Below the pieces are notes generated by a model. That model did not search any database. It saw nothing but the letters and a program-made list of their open reading frames with translations, and was not told where the DNA came from. Source: Halotia branconii CENA392 (GTDB lineage: Bacteria; Cyanobacteriota; Cyanobacteriia; Cyanobacteriales; Nostocaceae). Taken from it: a DNA stretch of 64,000 nt. A program made the position numbers and the translations under genes. Numbering within the stretch: position 1 is the stretch's first letter; every line of letters starts with the position of its first letter. Shown here piece after piece: positions 1 to 9,064 of this stretch. Location: assembly GCF_029953635.1 (NCBI RefSeq), contig NZ_CP124543.1:4319455-4383454 (forward strand), in the 5' to 3' direction.

Positions 1-168
1 GGCATTTTCTGCGAGCTGGAACAAGTTTTTCCGTTCGCTTTCTCCTAACAACCCCCCTAAATAATGTCTAAACTCCCTTTTTTGCGCTTTATGACCAAAT
101 ACATCGTCAAACCTTTGACACCATTTTTCAAAGCATGGGGGCATAGCTGTGGGAGTTGTCTCTTTCAT
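1..168 (-). CDS. IS701-type transposase, N-terminal fragment cut by window edge
   Basis: An open frame starts at ATG 168 and runs off the left edge (56 codons seen). It reads MKETTPTAMPPCFEKWCQRF and continues with residues such as FDDVFGHKAQKREFRHYLGGLLGESERK spread over positions 20-47. From memory this resembles the N-terminus of IS701-family DDE transposases common in Nostocales. The catalytic DDE residues lie outside the window, so intactness cannot be judged. No terminal inverted repeat was recognised just upstream (169-230). Confidence 0.75.
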   Translation of the reverse strand, partial: MKETTPTAMPPCFEKWCQRFDDVFGHKAQKREFRHYLGGLLGESERKNLFQLAENA

Positions 169-670
169 GGGGGTTAGTTTGACGTAAAACCTATGCTAAT
201 TCTGCATTATAGCCTTTTTTATTCTCTTTTTTTGCCTAAGTCCCGTTAATCAAATTGGATTGCTATATATAACAGGGAACAGGGAATAGGCTTGAAAGTC
301 TCTTGGTATCAAGGTTTTATGATCAGCTTATGTCCTAAAATATTTAGTAACAGCTATAAGTGTGAAGCATTTTTGATGAACAGTTTATATATTGAATTTG
401 AATAAAAACGTCAACTAACATCTAAATGTAAAATATATCAGTTAAACGTCAACTGCTAGAAACACATATATTATCTATCTAACAAAGTATTTTGTGGCAT
501 TTGTTGCCGATATTACTTAATTAGACAATATACTTTATCAGTAGCAAGTTGTAGCAAAGAAAGTTTCTCTATATTCTGCTGAACAAAAGTAGAATTTTCT
601 GATTTTTCAGAGATTTAGTGAACAACTCTCGGCCGAAGAAAATCATGGAATTGACTAGAAACAACGCAGA
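169..670. other. Intergenic, AT-rich, no gene seen
   Basis: About 500 bases between the transposase start and the REC-GGDEF-EAL gene. It should contain one end of the IS element and the promoter of the downstream signalling genes. I see no convincing ORF, hairpin or consensus promoter. Confidence 0.5.
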
Positions 671-2506
671 ATGAATTACCAGCGGTTAAACCCTGATAAA
701 AAAGATATTTTGATTATTGACGACATAGCAGACAATCTAAGAGTGTTGTCTTCGCTGCTTACCAAGTCAGGATATAACGTTCGCAAAGCTTTAAACTGGC
801 AAATGGCATTAACTGCTTGTCAAACAGTGTTACCGGATCTCATTTTACTTGACATTATGATGCCTGAGGTGGACGGTTATGAAGCTTGTCAGCGTTTAAA
901 AGCTTGGAGTTTGACTGCGGATATTCCGGTGATTTTTATCAGTGCTTTAGATGATGTTTTCGACAAGGTAAAAGCTTTCAGAGTCGGAGGTGTAGATTAT
1001 ATTACCAAACCCTTTGAGTTTGAAGAAGTTCTGGTGCGTGTGCAGAATCAAATGGCATTGAGGGCGGCGCAATTAGAAGTATTAAGTCTCAATGCTGAAC
1101 TAGAACAAAGGGTAAAAAAGCGGACGTATGAGTTAGAAAAAGCTCTACAAAATCTTCAAGCAGAAATGACTTATCGCCAACAACTGCAAAGCGAATTGTT
1201 TCATTTAGCGCTGCATGATTCTTTAACTGGTTTACCAAACCGAGTTTTGTTTATGAGGCGACTAGAAAAAGCTCTAAATTTTGCCAAGCAAGAACCCAGT
1301 TATCAATTTGCTGTATTATTTTTAGATTGCGATCGCTTTAAAGTTGTCAATGATTCTCTAGGACATCTTGTGGGAGACGAATTACTCATAGCCATAGCCC
1401 GCCGTCTGCAAGTGTGTTTAGCACCATTTGATACTTTGGTAAGATTAGGTGGTGATGAATTTGGCATTCTCTTAGAAAATCTGACAGATATAAATTCTGC
1501 AATCCAAGTTGCTAAGAATATTTTGCAACAACTATCATTCACTTTTAAATTGTCTAGATATGAAGTATTTATAAGTGCCAGTATCGGCATTAACTGGGGT
1601 GATAAAAACTATGAGCAATCAGAGTATTTACTACGTGATGCTGATACAGCAATGTATCGTGCTAAAGCTTTAGGCAGAGCTAGATATCATATCTTTGACC
1701 CAGCAATGTATCAAGAAGCAATCCAGCTTTTAGAGATGGAAAATGACTTGCGTAGAGCTATCGAACGTCAAGAATTTCTCATTTACTATCAGCCAATTAT
1801 TTCTCTGACTACAGGTATGATTGCTGGATTTGAAGCACTTGTACGCTGGCAACATCCGGTTCGTGGTCTTATTGATCCCATAGATTTTATTCCTATAGCA
1901 GAAGAAACAGGTTTAATTAATGATATTAATATTTGGGTATTACAGTCGGCTTGTCAGCAACTACGAACTTGGCAAAATCACCCAACAATACCAAAAAACC
2001 TGACAATTAGTATTAATTTAACTGCGCGGTTGTTATCACATCCTAATTTAATATCACAAGTTGATCAAATTATTTATGAAACTAATATAAAATCTGCTAG
2101 TTTACAATTGGAGATTACAGAAAGTGTAATCATGGAAAACACCGAAGCAGTAAAAAGAATGCTTCAACAAATGAAGGAACGAGAAATTAAGTTAGTTATA
2201 GATGATTTTGGTACAGGATACTCATCTTTAAGTTATCTGCACAGATTCTCATTACATGCACTCAAAATTGATAAATCATTCGTCAAACGTATGCAGGATA
2301 ATCAAGAAGATATGGGACTAGTACCTGCTATGATTAGTATTGCTAAATCAATGAGTATGTCTGTGATCGCCGAAGGAGTTGAAACCAAAGAACAGTTAGA
2401 AGAATTGAAAAGCTTAAATTGTGAATTTGCTCAAGGTTATCTGTTTTCTAAACCTCTAGAACAAGAATTAGTTGTTGATTTGCTTGCCTCAAACCCTCGT
2501 TGGTAA
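671..2506 (+). CDS. Response regulator with GGDEF and EAL domains (c-di-GMP turnover)
   Basis: 611 aa. A receiver domain (about 12-130, phospho-acceptor Asp61 in LILLDIMMPE) is followed by a short coiled coil (130-175), a diguanylate cyclase domain with intact GGDEF (about 260-264) and an EAL domain with intact EAL (about 388-390) and DDFGTGYSS. Both catalytic signatures are present, so it could make or degrade c-di-GMP. The RxxD inhibitory site before GGDEF appears to lack its Arg (APFD). Cytoplasmic, no membrane segment. It ends 80 bp before a gene with a closely similar receiver, so the two are probably co-transcribed and arose by receiver duplication. Confidence 0.93.
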   Translation: MNYQRLNPDKKDILIIDDIADNLRVLSSLLTKSGYNVRKALNWQMALTACQTVLPDLILLDIMMPEVDGYEACQRLKAWSLTADIPVIFISALDDVFDKVKAFRVGGVDYITKPFEFEEVLVRVQNQMALRAAQLEVLSLNAELEQRVKKRTYELEKALQNLQAEMTYRQQLQSELFHLALHDSLTGLPNRVLFMRRLEKALNFAKQEPSYQFAVLFLDCDRFKVVNDSLGHLVGDELLIAIARRLQVCLAPFDTLVRLGGDEFGILLENLTDINSAIQVAKNILQQLSFTFKLSRYEVFISASIGINWGDKNYEQSEYLLRDADTAMYRAKALGRARYHIFDPAMYQEAIQLLEMENDLRRAIERQEFLIYYQPIISLTTGMIAGFEALVRWQHPVRGLIDPIDFIPIAEETGLINDINIWVLQSACQQLRTWQNHPTIPKNLTISINLTARLLSHPNLISQVDQIIYETNIKSASLQLEITESVIMENTEAVKRMLQQMKEREIKLVIDDFGTGYSSLSYLHRFSLHALKIDKSFVKRMQDNQEDMGLVPAMISIAKSMSMSVIAEGVETKEQLEELKSLNCEFAQGYLFSKPLEQELVVDLLASNPRW

Positions 2507-2586
2507 ACAAATTCTTTGATGATAATTATACAATACTTTTCATTAACATTCAATATTCTTAATAACTATAATAAACTCAGATTCAA

Positions 2587-3900
2587 ATGCATTTAAACCT
2601 AACTCAACATTCCAAAGGAAATATATTAGTAGTTGACGATACGCCAGATAATTTGCGATTACTATCAGCAATGTTGACTGCCCAAGGTTTTGAAGTTCGT
2701 AAAGCCTTAAACGGAAAAATAGCTTTAACTGCTTGCCAAATAGTTTTACCAGACTTAATTTTATTAGATATTAACATGCCAGGGATGGATGGCTATCAAG
2801 TTTGTCAACAACTAAAAGCTGATGCTCAAACTTGTGATGTACCAGTGATTTTTATTAGCGCTTTAGATGACGTTTTAGATAAAGTAAAAGCCTTTGATGT
2901 TGGTGGTGTAGATTATATTACTAAACCTTTTCATGTAGCAGAAGTTGTTTCACGTATTGAAACTCAAATTAATTTACGTTCACTGCAAATTAAACTTCAA
3001 GAAAAAAACTTTCTGTTACAAGAAGCTCTTGATAACTTAAAAATGTCCCAAGTTAAACAAATTCAAAATGAAAAAATGGTGGCATTAGGGCAGTTAGTCG
3101 CAGGTATTGCTCATGAAGTTAATAATCCAATTAGTTTTATCTATGGTAATCTGCAATATGCCAGTCAATATGTACAAGATATAATTAATATTATTGAAAC
3201 TTATCGACAAGAGTATCCACAACCAAATCTAAAGATTCAAACAATAGTTAATGATATAGATTTGAATTTTGTCATTAATGATTTACAAGAACTAGTAGGC
3301 GCGATGTATAGAGGAGCAGATCGGATTCGAGAAATCGTATTAGCACTGCAAAATTTCTCTAGACACGATGAAGCTCAAATGAAAGCAGTGAATATTCATG
3401 AAGGAATTGAAAGTACTTTGGTAATGCTACAGCATCGACTAAAGAAAACAGCAAATCGTCCAGCCATTGCCGTCATCAAAGAATATGCTAATTTGCCCTT
3501 AGTTACTTGTTATGCAAGTGAATTGAACCAAGTATTTATGCATTTATTGAATAATGCAATTGATTCTTTAGAAGAATCTGTAATCAAAAATCGTCAATTA
3601 TTAACTACGGATTATGGACTTTTGACGAAACCGCAGATTCGGATTAGCACAAAGGTAATAGATTTGCAGACTGTGAAGATAGCGATCGCAGATAATGGTG
3701 TTGGTATAGATGAATCCTTAAAATCTTGTCTGTTTGATCCTTTCTTTACCACAAAACCAGTAGGACAAGGTAGTGGACTAGGATTGTCGATTAGTCACCA
3801 AATTGTAGTACAGAAACATCAAGGGGAGATTACCTACTCCTCATCTCCAGGACAAGGTGCAGAGTTTGCGATCGCCATTCCTATTAAACCAGCTGCGTAG
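2587..3900 (+). CDS. Receiver-histidine kinase hybrid
   Basis: 437 aa, soluble. An N-terminal receiver (Asp in LILLDINMPG) is followed by a coiled coil, an H-box with His near residue 176 (GIAHEVNNP), and an HATPase_c domain with N-box (LNNAID), G1 (ADNGVGI) and G2 (GSGLGLSIS). The REC-HK order suggests that phosphorylation of the receiver by another kinase controls this kinase's output. Its receiver closely resembles that of the upstream REC-GGDEF-EAL protein (DNLR, VRKALN, DVDKVKAF-type motifs), so the two probably share an upstream kinase. Confidence 0.93.
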   Translation: MHLNLTQHSKGNILVVDDTPDNLRLLSAMLTAQGFEVRKALNGKIALTACQIVLPDLILLDINMPGMDGYQVCQQLKADAQTCDVPVIFISALDDVLDKVKAFDVGGVDYITKPFHVAEVVSRIETQINLRSLQIKLQEKNFLLQEALDNLKMSQVKQIQNEKMVALGQLVAGIAHEVNNPISFIYGNLQYASQYVQDIINIIETYRQEYPQPNLKIQTIVNDIDLNFVINDLQELVGAMYRGADRIREIVLALQNFSRHDEAQMKAVNIHEGIESTLVMLQHRLKKTANRPAIAVIKEYANLPLVTCYASELNQVFMHLLNNAIDSLEESVIKNRQLLTTDYGLLTKPQIRISTKVIDLQTVKIAIADNGVGIDESLKSCLFDPFFTTKPVGQGSGLGLSISHQIVVQKHQGEITYSSSPGQGAEFAIAIPIKPAA

Positions 3901-4121
3901 TAAGCTGTTGATTATGCTAGATAAAACTCAGCATTTATACTTCTTCATCAAGAAACAAAAATATATGACTTTATAACAATGACGGAAACTTTCGCAAATA
4001 TCGTCTTCATAGTCGATTTCTTCAGTAGAAAATTGACTACTCGAAACTAAAGATAATAAAATTAGGATTTTTTATCTAGTCAAGAATACTATTTTCAATC
4101 ACATCAAAGCATAATAGAAAT

Positions 4122-5339
4122 GTGACTGATCTGTTTTTTCCTTTACAATCCCTAAAAGAAGGTCACTGGTTCAAGCTGATCTGCGGAGCCAGCTACCAAC
4201 ATTTACCTACAGTCAGAAGTTTAACATTAGCCTATACTTTGGCGGGCGCTGACTGTATAGATGTCGCAGCTGATCCAGCCGTCATGGCAGCAGCCCAAGA
4301 AGCGTTAGAAGTGGCCAAGTATCTATTTAAGGATGCCCAAAAGCGAGGCTTTCACTGCCAAGAAAACCCTCCCTTTTTAATGGTCAGCTTGAACGATGGA
4401 GAAGACCCCCATTTTCGCAAAGCAGAGTTTAATTCTACTGAGTGTCCCACAGACTGCCCTAGACCCTGTGAACAAATTTGTCCGGCACAAGCAATTGTAT
4501 TTAACCGTATAAAAGACAACTTTTCGGGAGTTGAACACCAAAAATGCTACGGCTGCGGTCGTTGTCTACCTGTTTGCCCAAACGATATAATTAATACAAA
4601 ATCATACATGTCAACACCGGATGCGATCGCGCCATTGGTAATGTCAACAGCAGTAGATGCCGTAGAAATTCATACAAAAGTAGGACATTGGGCAGAATTT
4701 CAGCGACTGTGGCAAACAGTTTCACCGTGGGTCGGTCAATTGAAAGTATTAGCCATCAGTTGCCCTGATGACGAGGGCATAATTGACTACCTCCAGGCAA
4801 TTTATAACTTAGTTACTCCCTTGCGTAGTGCTTTAATTTGGCAAACCGATGGTCGCCCAATGAGTGGTGACATCGGAGATGGCACTACCTCAGCAGCGGT
4901 GAAATTAGGACAAAAAGTTTTGACAGCTAAGTTACCGGGATATGTGCAGTTAGCAGGTGGTACTAATAGCTACACCGTTGCTAAGTTGAGGGCAATGGGG
5001 CTGCTGAAGAGAGCAGGGGAAGCAGCACTTCGGCTTACTTCGACTTCGCTCAGTACAAGACGCTCAGTGACCGGGGAAGCAGGGGAAGCAGGGGAGGAAG
5101 AAGAACTTTCCCCCCAGCTCCCAGCTCCCTGCCCCCCCGCCTCCGTCGCTGGGGTCGCTTATGGTAGCTACGCTCGTGTACTGCTGTCACCAATTCTCGA
5201 AAAGTTAGAGAATCAGGAGGTAAGTAATACTAGTATTAAGGCGACTATCCGCCTAGAAGAAAACGATATACTACTCTGGCAAGCTGTAGGACTTGCCCAT
5301 TCTCTCGTTTCCCAGCTCAAGTCACAGCAGGAGCGCTAA
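4122..5339 (+). CDS. ldpA: LdpA, Fe-S protein of circadian clock light input
   Basis: 405 aa, GTG start at 4122 (MTDLFFPLQSLKEG). It has two ferredoxin-like cysteine clusters, CPTDCPRPCEQICP (about 108-121) and CYGCGRCLPVCP (about 142-153), and the LdpA C-terminal domain. In Synechococcus elongatus LdpA is a redox-active Fe-S protein that modulates clock period in response to light. Residues about 298-343 are low-complexity (repeated GEAGEAGE, then Pro-rich) and correspond to repeat DNA inserted in frame; flanking sequence (AMGLLKRAG before, GVAYGSYARVLLSP after) looks native. This copy is therefore longer than expected for the family, apparently without loss of frame. Confidence 0.9.
   Translation: MTDLFFPLQSLKEGHWFKLICGASYQHLPTVRSLTLAYTLAGADCIDVAADPAVMAAAQEALEVAKYLFKDAQKRGFHCQENPPFLMVSLNDGEDPHFRKAEFNSTECPTDCPRPCEQICPAQAIVFNRIKDNFSGVEHQKCYGCGRCLPVCPNDIINTKSYMSTPDAIAPLVMSTAVDAVEIHTKVGHWAEFQRLWQTVSPWVGQLKVLAISCPDDEGIIDYLQAIYNLVTPLRSALIWQTDGRPMSGDIGDGTTSAAVKLGQKVLTAKLPGYVQLAGGTNSYTVAKLRAMGLLKRAGEAALRLTSTSLSTRRSVTGEAGEAGEEEELSPQLPAPCPPASVAGVAYGSYARVLLSPILEKLENQEVSNTSIKATIRLEENDILLWQAVGLAHSLVSQLKSQQER
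5011..5150. repeat. Repeat insert in frame inside ldpA
   Basis: The segment 5022-5076 (55 bp) matches the reverse complement of 62392-62446 inside cobN with one mismatch. It is followed by GGGGAAGCA heptamer-like units and a CCCAGCTCC-type tract, the same kind of sequence seen between genes elsewhere in the window (20860-20920, 41730-41810). The insert length preserves the ldpA reading frame. Confidence 0.8.
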
Positions 5340-5423
5340 TCGCTCGTTCTGGATACTTTCTTTAACGGGAAAATCCCCCACAGAAATATCCTCGTTATCT
5401 CTAAAAACGTCACAATAGAAAGC

Positions 5424-7160
5424 ATGACGATAACAGAAGATCTCCAAAAGTTATTAGACATTTTGCCCCAAGACCTGCGACAAATACTAGAGAATCATCC
5501 CAAACAAGATAGTTTAATTGAGGTAGTCTTGGATTTGGGACGTAGACCAGAAGCTCGTTTTCCCAATCAAGCCGAGTATCTGAGCGAAGTACCCGTTACT
5601 CAAGAACAAATAGATGATTGTATTGTGCGAGTCGGAATCTTTGGCGGAGATAATCGGGCAGGAATTGAGCAAACTTTGCACCGCATCAGTGCCATCCGCA
5701 ATCGCACTGGTAAGATTATTGGCTTGACCTGTCGCGTAGGTCGAGCAGTATTCGGAACCATCGGCATGATCCGCGATTTGGTAGAAACTGGTAAATCCAT
5801 TCTGATGTTGGGTCGTCCAGGCGTGGGTAAAACCACGGCTTTAAGGGAAATTGCCCGTGTTTTAGCAGATGAACTACATAAACGAGTAGTAATTATTGAC
5901 ACCTCCAATGAAATTGCTGGTGATGGTGATGTTGCTCACCCCGCCATTGGCCGCGCTAGACGGATGCAAGTGGCTCATCCAGAACTTCAGCATCAGGTGA
6001 TGATTGAAGCAGTAGAAAACCACATGCCAGAAGTCATCGTTATTGATGAAATTGGCACAGAATTGGAAGCTTTAGCGGCTCGTACCATTGCTGAACGAGG
6101 TGTGCAATTAGTAGGTACTGCCCACGGAAACCAAATTGAAAACCTGATTAAAAACCCCACTCTTGCTGATTTAGTTGGGGGTATTCAGGCGGTGACTTTA
6201 GGAGATGACGAAGCCAGACGCAGAGGTAGTCAAAAGACTGTTTTAGAACGTAAAGCTCCCCCTACCTTTGAAATTGCTGTGGAAATGTTAGAACGGCAAC
6301 GCTGGGTTGTACACGAAAGCGTTGCTGATACAGTAGATAATCTATTGCGAGGGCGGCAACCTACCCCACAAACCAGAAGCGTTGATGATCAAGGTAAGGT
6401 GGCAGTTACACGGCAGTTAGCTGTTGTCAATGGTCGTGGTGGACATACAGCCACAACAGAGGAATCTTTCTTGCCTGCACGACAATCCAACGGCTGGCGT
6501 TCGTCTGGACAAATGGTAGCATTGCCGCCATTGTCTTTAGAACGCGAACGGGTAAGTGGGCAAAGTGAATTTGATCGCTTACTGGATGAATCTTTTAATT
6601 ACTCGGATAGCATCGATTTTAGTGCTACCAAATATCCAGGGCCAAATGGTGAAGATTTACCACTGCACATTTATCCTTATGGTGTCAGCCGCCATCAACT
6701 AGAACAAGTAATTAACGTGCTAACTTTACCAGTGGTATTGACAAAAGATATTGATAGTGCTGATGCAATTTTAGCATTGCGATCGCATGTCAAAAATCAT
6801 GCCAAACTCCGGCAAATCGCCAAAGCCCGTCATGTACCAATCCACATGATTAAGTCCAGCACAATTGGGCAGATTACCCGTGGTTTAAGGCGGTTACTAA
6901 ATATTGATGACCCAGAAATATCTGATGAACGAGAATTACAACTGTTTTTACACAGTGCTAGTGATGACGAAATTGATGCCCTAGAAGAAGCCAGACTTGC
7001 CGTCGAGCAAATTGTAATTCCTAAAGGACAGCCAGTTGAGTTATTGCCTCGTTCTTCGCAAGTCCGCAAAATGCAACATGAGCTGGTAGAACACTATCGC
7101 CTCAAGTCGCACAGTTTTGGAGAAGAACCAAATCGGCGTTTGCGGATTTATCCAGCATAA
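5424..7160 (+). CDS. AAA ATPase with R3H domain (Ycf45/SpoIIIAA-like)
   Basis: 578 aa. The N-terminal half is a P-loop ATPase with Walker A GRPGVGKTT (about 132-140) and Walker B VIVIDEIG (about 207-214), similar to Ycf45 of plastids and SpoIIIAA. The C-terminal region ends in an R3H-like nucleic-acid-binding segment (MQHELVEHYRLKSHSFGEEP). It is conserved across cyanobacteria as an R3H-domain nucleic acid-binding protein; its substrate is not established. It lies 84 bp after ldpA, same strand. Confidence 0.85.
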   Translation: MTITEDLQKLLDILPQDLRQILENHPKQDSLIEVVLDLGRRPEARFPNQAEYLSEVPVTQEQIDDCIVRVGIFGGDNRAGIEQTLHRISAIRNRTGKIIGLTCRVGRAVFGTIGMIRDLVETGKSILMLGRPGVGKTTALREIARVLADELHKRVVIIDTSNEIAGDGDVAHPAIGRARRMQVAHPELQHQVMIEAVENHMPEVIVIDEIGTELEALAARTIAERGVQLVGTAHGNQIENLIKNPTLADLVGGIQAVTLGDDEARRRGSQKTVLERKAPPTFEIAVEMLERQRWVVHESVADTVDNLLRGRQPTPQTRSVDDQGKVAVTRQLAVVNGRGGHTATTEESFLPARQSNGWRSSGQMVALPPLSLERERVSGQSEFDRLLDESFNYSDSIDFSATKYPGPNGEDLPLHIYPYGVSRHQLEQVINVLTLPVVLTKDIDSADAILALRSHVKNHAKLRQIAKARHVPIHMIKSSTIGQITRGLRRLLNIDDPEISDERELQLFLHSASDDEIDALEEARLAVEQIVIPKGQPVELLPRSSQVRKMQHELVEHYRLKSHSFGEEPNRRLRIYPA

Positions 7161-7188
7161 TCTCAATTTCTAGATTTAAAACAATAAG

Positions 7189-7213
7189 GTCGCGATCGCC
7201 AGGCGATCGCGAC
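7189..7213 (+). terminator. Hairpin made of two inverted HIP1 octamers
   Basis: GTCGCGATCGCC at 7189-7200 is followed, after one A, by its exact complement at 7202-7213. The 12-bp palindrome is built from two GCGATCGC octamers. It lies 28 bp after a stop codon and 30 bp before the next gene. There is no T-run, so it may be only a HIP1 palindrome and not an intrinsic terminator. Confidence 0.4.
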
Positions 7214-7242
7214 TTAGCATTAATGCAAATATAAAATAGTCT

Positions 7243-8304
7243 ATGTCTAAATTTTTTGACTGTATTACTGAAGAACTACAAAAGTTTATTGCTGCACAGC
7301 ACCTCTTTTTTGTTGGTTCTGCTCCATTGAGTCCTACAGGACACGTTAACCTATCCCCTAAAGGACTGGATTGCTTTCGTATTTTCTCGCCCCATCAGGT
7401 TGGTTACTTGGATCTCACAGGCAGTGGTAACGAAACCTCAGCCCATATCCAAGAAAATGGACGAATCACTTTTATGTTTTGCGCTTTTGTAGAACCTCCA
7501 TGTATTCTACGTCTTTACGGTCAGGGTCATACAGTTTTACCTAATTTTCCTGAGTGGAACTCATTGTATTCTCTGTTTCCGCAACTTCCTGGAACTCGTC
7601 AAATTATCGTTGCTGATATTGAGAAAGTGCAGACCTCTTGTGGTTTTGGCGTACCACTTTATGAATATCAAGGACAACGACAAATTCTAGTAGATTGGGC
7701 AGATAAAAAAGGAGAAGAGGCAGTTCAAGATTTTCAGCAACAAAAAAATCTAGTCAGTATTGATGGTTTAGCAACTCCATTGAGTAAATTCCATAAGATG
7801 GATTACGCAATTCGTCCCATCACAAAGGAAGACGAGCCTTTTCTTTGGCAAATGCTCTATGAAGCGGCGCACATGGGAGAAGAAGCTAATCTAAATGTGC
7901 AAGATGCAATGAATCATTCTGATTTGGCAAAATATGTCCAGAATTGGGGACTTAAAGATGACATGGGCTTTGTCGCTATTGCAGTCAGTAGCAATCGGCC
8001 AGTAGGAGCTGCTTGGCTACGTTTATTAACAGGTGAAAATCAGGGATATGGTTATGTTGATGATCAAACTCCTGAACTTGCGATCGCAGTTTTGCCCGAA
8101 TATAGAAATCAAGGTATAGGATCACAATTACTTACTCATTTATTAGCAGCAGCAAAAACATCTTATCAGTCAATATCACTCAGCACTAGAAGCTCAAATC
8201 CTGCTGTCAGTTTATACCAAAAATTAGGTTGGAAAGTTATTGCTGGTAGTGAGACAATCAATCGAGTTAATAGTATTTCTTTCAAAATGAAAATTGATTA
8301 TTAA
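7243..8304 (+). CDS. PNPOx-like FMN-binding domain fused to GNAT acetyltransferase
   Basis: 353 aa. Residues 1-175 look like a pyridoxamine 5'-phosphate oxidase-family (split-barrel FMN) protein (FVGSAPLSPTGHVNLSPKGLD, QENGRITFMFCAF, CGFGVPLYEYQGQR). Residues 186-353 look like a GNAT N-acetyltransferase (LAIAVLPEYRNQGIGSQLL acetyl-CoA loop, NPAVSLYQKLGW). A Met at 7798 (MDYAIRPITKEDEP) would be a natural start for a separate acetyltransferase, but the frame is open throughout. The fusion could be real or the product of a small indel. Substrates are unknown. Confidence 0.8.
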   Translation: MSKFFDCITEELQKFIAAQHLFFVGSAPLSPTGHVNLSPKGLDCFRIFSPHQVGYLDLTGSGNETSAHIQENGRITFMFCAFVEPPCILRLYGQGHTVLPNFPEWNSLYSLFPQLPGTRQIIVADIEKVQTSCGFGVPLYEYQGQRQILVDWADKKGEEAVQDFQQQKNLVSIDGLATPLSKFHKMDYAIRPITKEDEPFLWQMLYEAAHMGEEANLNVQDAMNHSDLAKYVQNWGLKDDMGFVAIAVSSNRPVGAAWLRLLTGENQGYGYVDDQTPELAIAVLPEYRNQGIGSQLLTHLLAAAKTSYQSISLSTRSSNPAVSLYQKLGWKVIAGSETINRVNSISFKMKIDY

Positions 8305-8380
8305 ATTAAAATATTAGACCTTTTGCATAATCTGATGATCTTTAGATATGGTTTAGTCAATTTTAAAATCCCTGTTTATC

Positions 8381-8506
8381 AGGACTTACGCAAGCCCAAA
8401 TCGTCATTGCGACCGAAACGAAGTGTAGGGAAGCAATCGCAGGATTTTTGCGATTACGTCGCTATCGCTCGTAATGACGAAATTGCGTTAGTTTTGCGTA
8501 AGTCCT
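8381..8506. mobile_element. 126-bp MITE-like element, copy 1
   Basis: Bounded by perfect 13-bp inverted repeats (AGGACTTACGCAA / TTGCGTAAGTCCT), with a second inner inverted pair (TCGTCATT / AATGACGA type), so the whole unit can fold on itself. It is identical over 126 bases to 48751-48876. It carries no gene of its own; the short ORF across it is incidental. No clear target-site duplication was seen. Confidence 0.85.
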
Positions 8507-8568
8507 ATTTATAATAAAAATCATTGATTTTACAGTCTAATAAACAGGAAAATGCAATTAACTCATCT

Positions 8569-9006
8569 TTATTCTCTGGCAATAACTATATCATTGGATT
8601 TGATTACTGCATAAGCTTCTGTTCCTTCCAAAAGTTGTAATTCTTCTGCTGACATTCTGGTGATAATTGAGGTTAACTCAACTTTATGAACAACTTCTAT
8701 TGTCACCTCACTATTGACGGCTCCAGTAACTACTCGCTTGACAATGCCCTTTAAAATATTGCGGGAACTAACTTTTAGCGGTTTTCTGGGACTACTAATT
8801 TCTAACTTAGAAGTGTAAACATTTTCCTTATCCGCCTGTATGGTTGGTAGCGGTGCTGGTGTTGTATCGTGCTTGTTTAAACCACGTACTAGTTCCCGCA
8901 ATATCTCAGTCTTAGTACGCTGAGACTGCTGACAGAAATCTTCTAGAAGCTTACGCTCCTCTTCCGATGTTTGAAATGTAATCCATCCTTGTTCTTTTCT
9001 GGGCAT
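8569..9006 (-). CDS. Ribbon-helix-helix plus Mop (molybdopterin/TOBE) domain protein, putative Mo-responsive regulator
   Basis: 145 aa from ATG 9006 (MPRKEQGWITFQTSEEERKL). An earlier in-frame start at 9063 would add 19 residues and overlap the palindrome described below, so I prefer 9006. Residues 1-48 look like a CopG/Arc ribbon-helix-helix DNA-binding domain (beta strand GWITFQT, helix with TKTEILRELVRGL). Residues about 78-145 are a Mop/TOBE domain (SSRNILKGIVKRVVTGAVNS, VELTSIITRMSAEEL, AYAVIKSNDIVIA), the fold that binds molybdate or molybdopterin in ModE and ModC. The combination is functionally analogous to ModE but with a different DNA-binding fold. Its target genes are not evident; the neighbours are not molybdate transporters. 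Confidence 0.8.
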   Translation of the reverse strand: MPRKEQGWITFQTSEEERKLLEDFCQQSQRTKTEILRELVRGLNKHDTTPAPLPTIQADKENVYTSKLEISSPRKPLKVSSRNILKGIVKRVVTGAVNSEVTIEVVHKVELTSIITRMSAEELQLLEGTEAYAVIKSNDIVIARE

Positions 9007-9011
9007 AACAC

Positions 9012-9028
9012 TACCAATTTGGTTGGTA
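9012..9028. promoter_or_regulatory. Palindrome upstream of the RHH-Mop gene, candidate autoregulatory operator
   Basis: TACCAA (9012-9017), five bases, then TTGGTA (9023-9028), lying 5-22 bp upstream of the preferred start. The half-site extended as CTACCAA occurs at 9011-9017 and again at 9058-9064, 47 bp apart. RHH repressors typically bind repeated short palindromes over their own promoter. Binding is an inference. Confidence 0.4.
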
Positions 9029-9064
9029 AATATTGAGATTAATACTTGATATGATCCTACCAAG

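Noticed and set aside
5011..5150. ldpA as a frameshifted pseudogene
   Set aside because: The insert keeps the frame and native sequence resumes to a normal C-terminus.
8323..8514. 63-codon ORF on the plus strand
   Set aside because: It lies almost entirely on the 126-bp MITE and has no family resemblance; the open frame is a by-product of the repeat.
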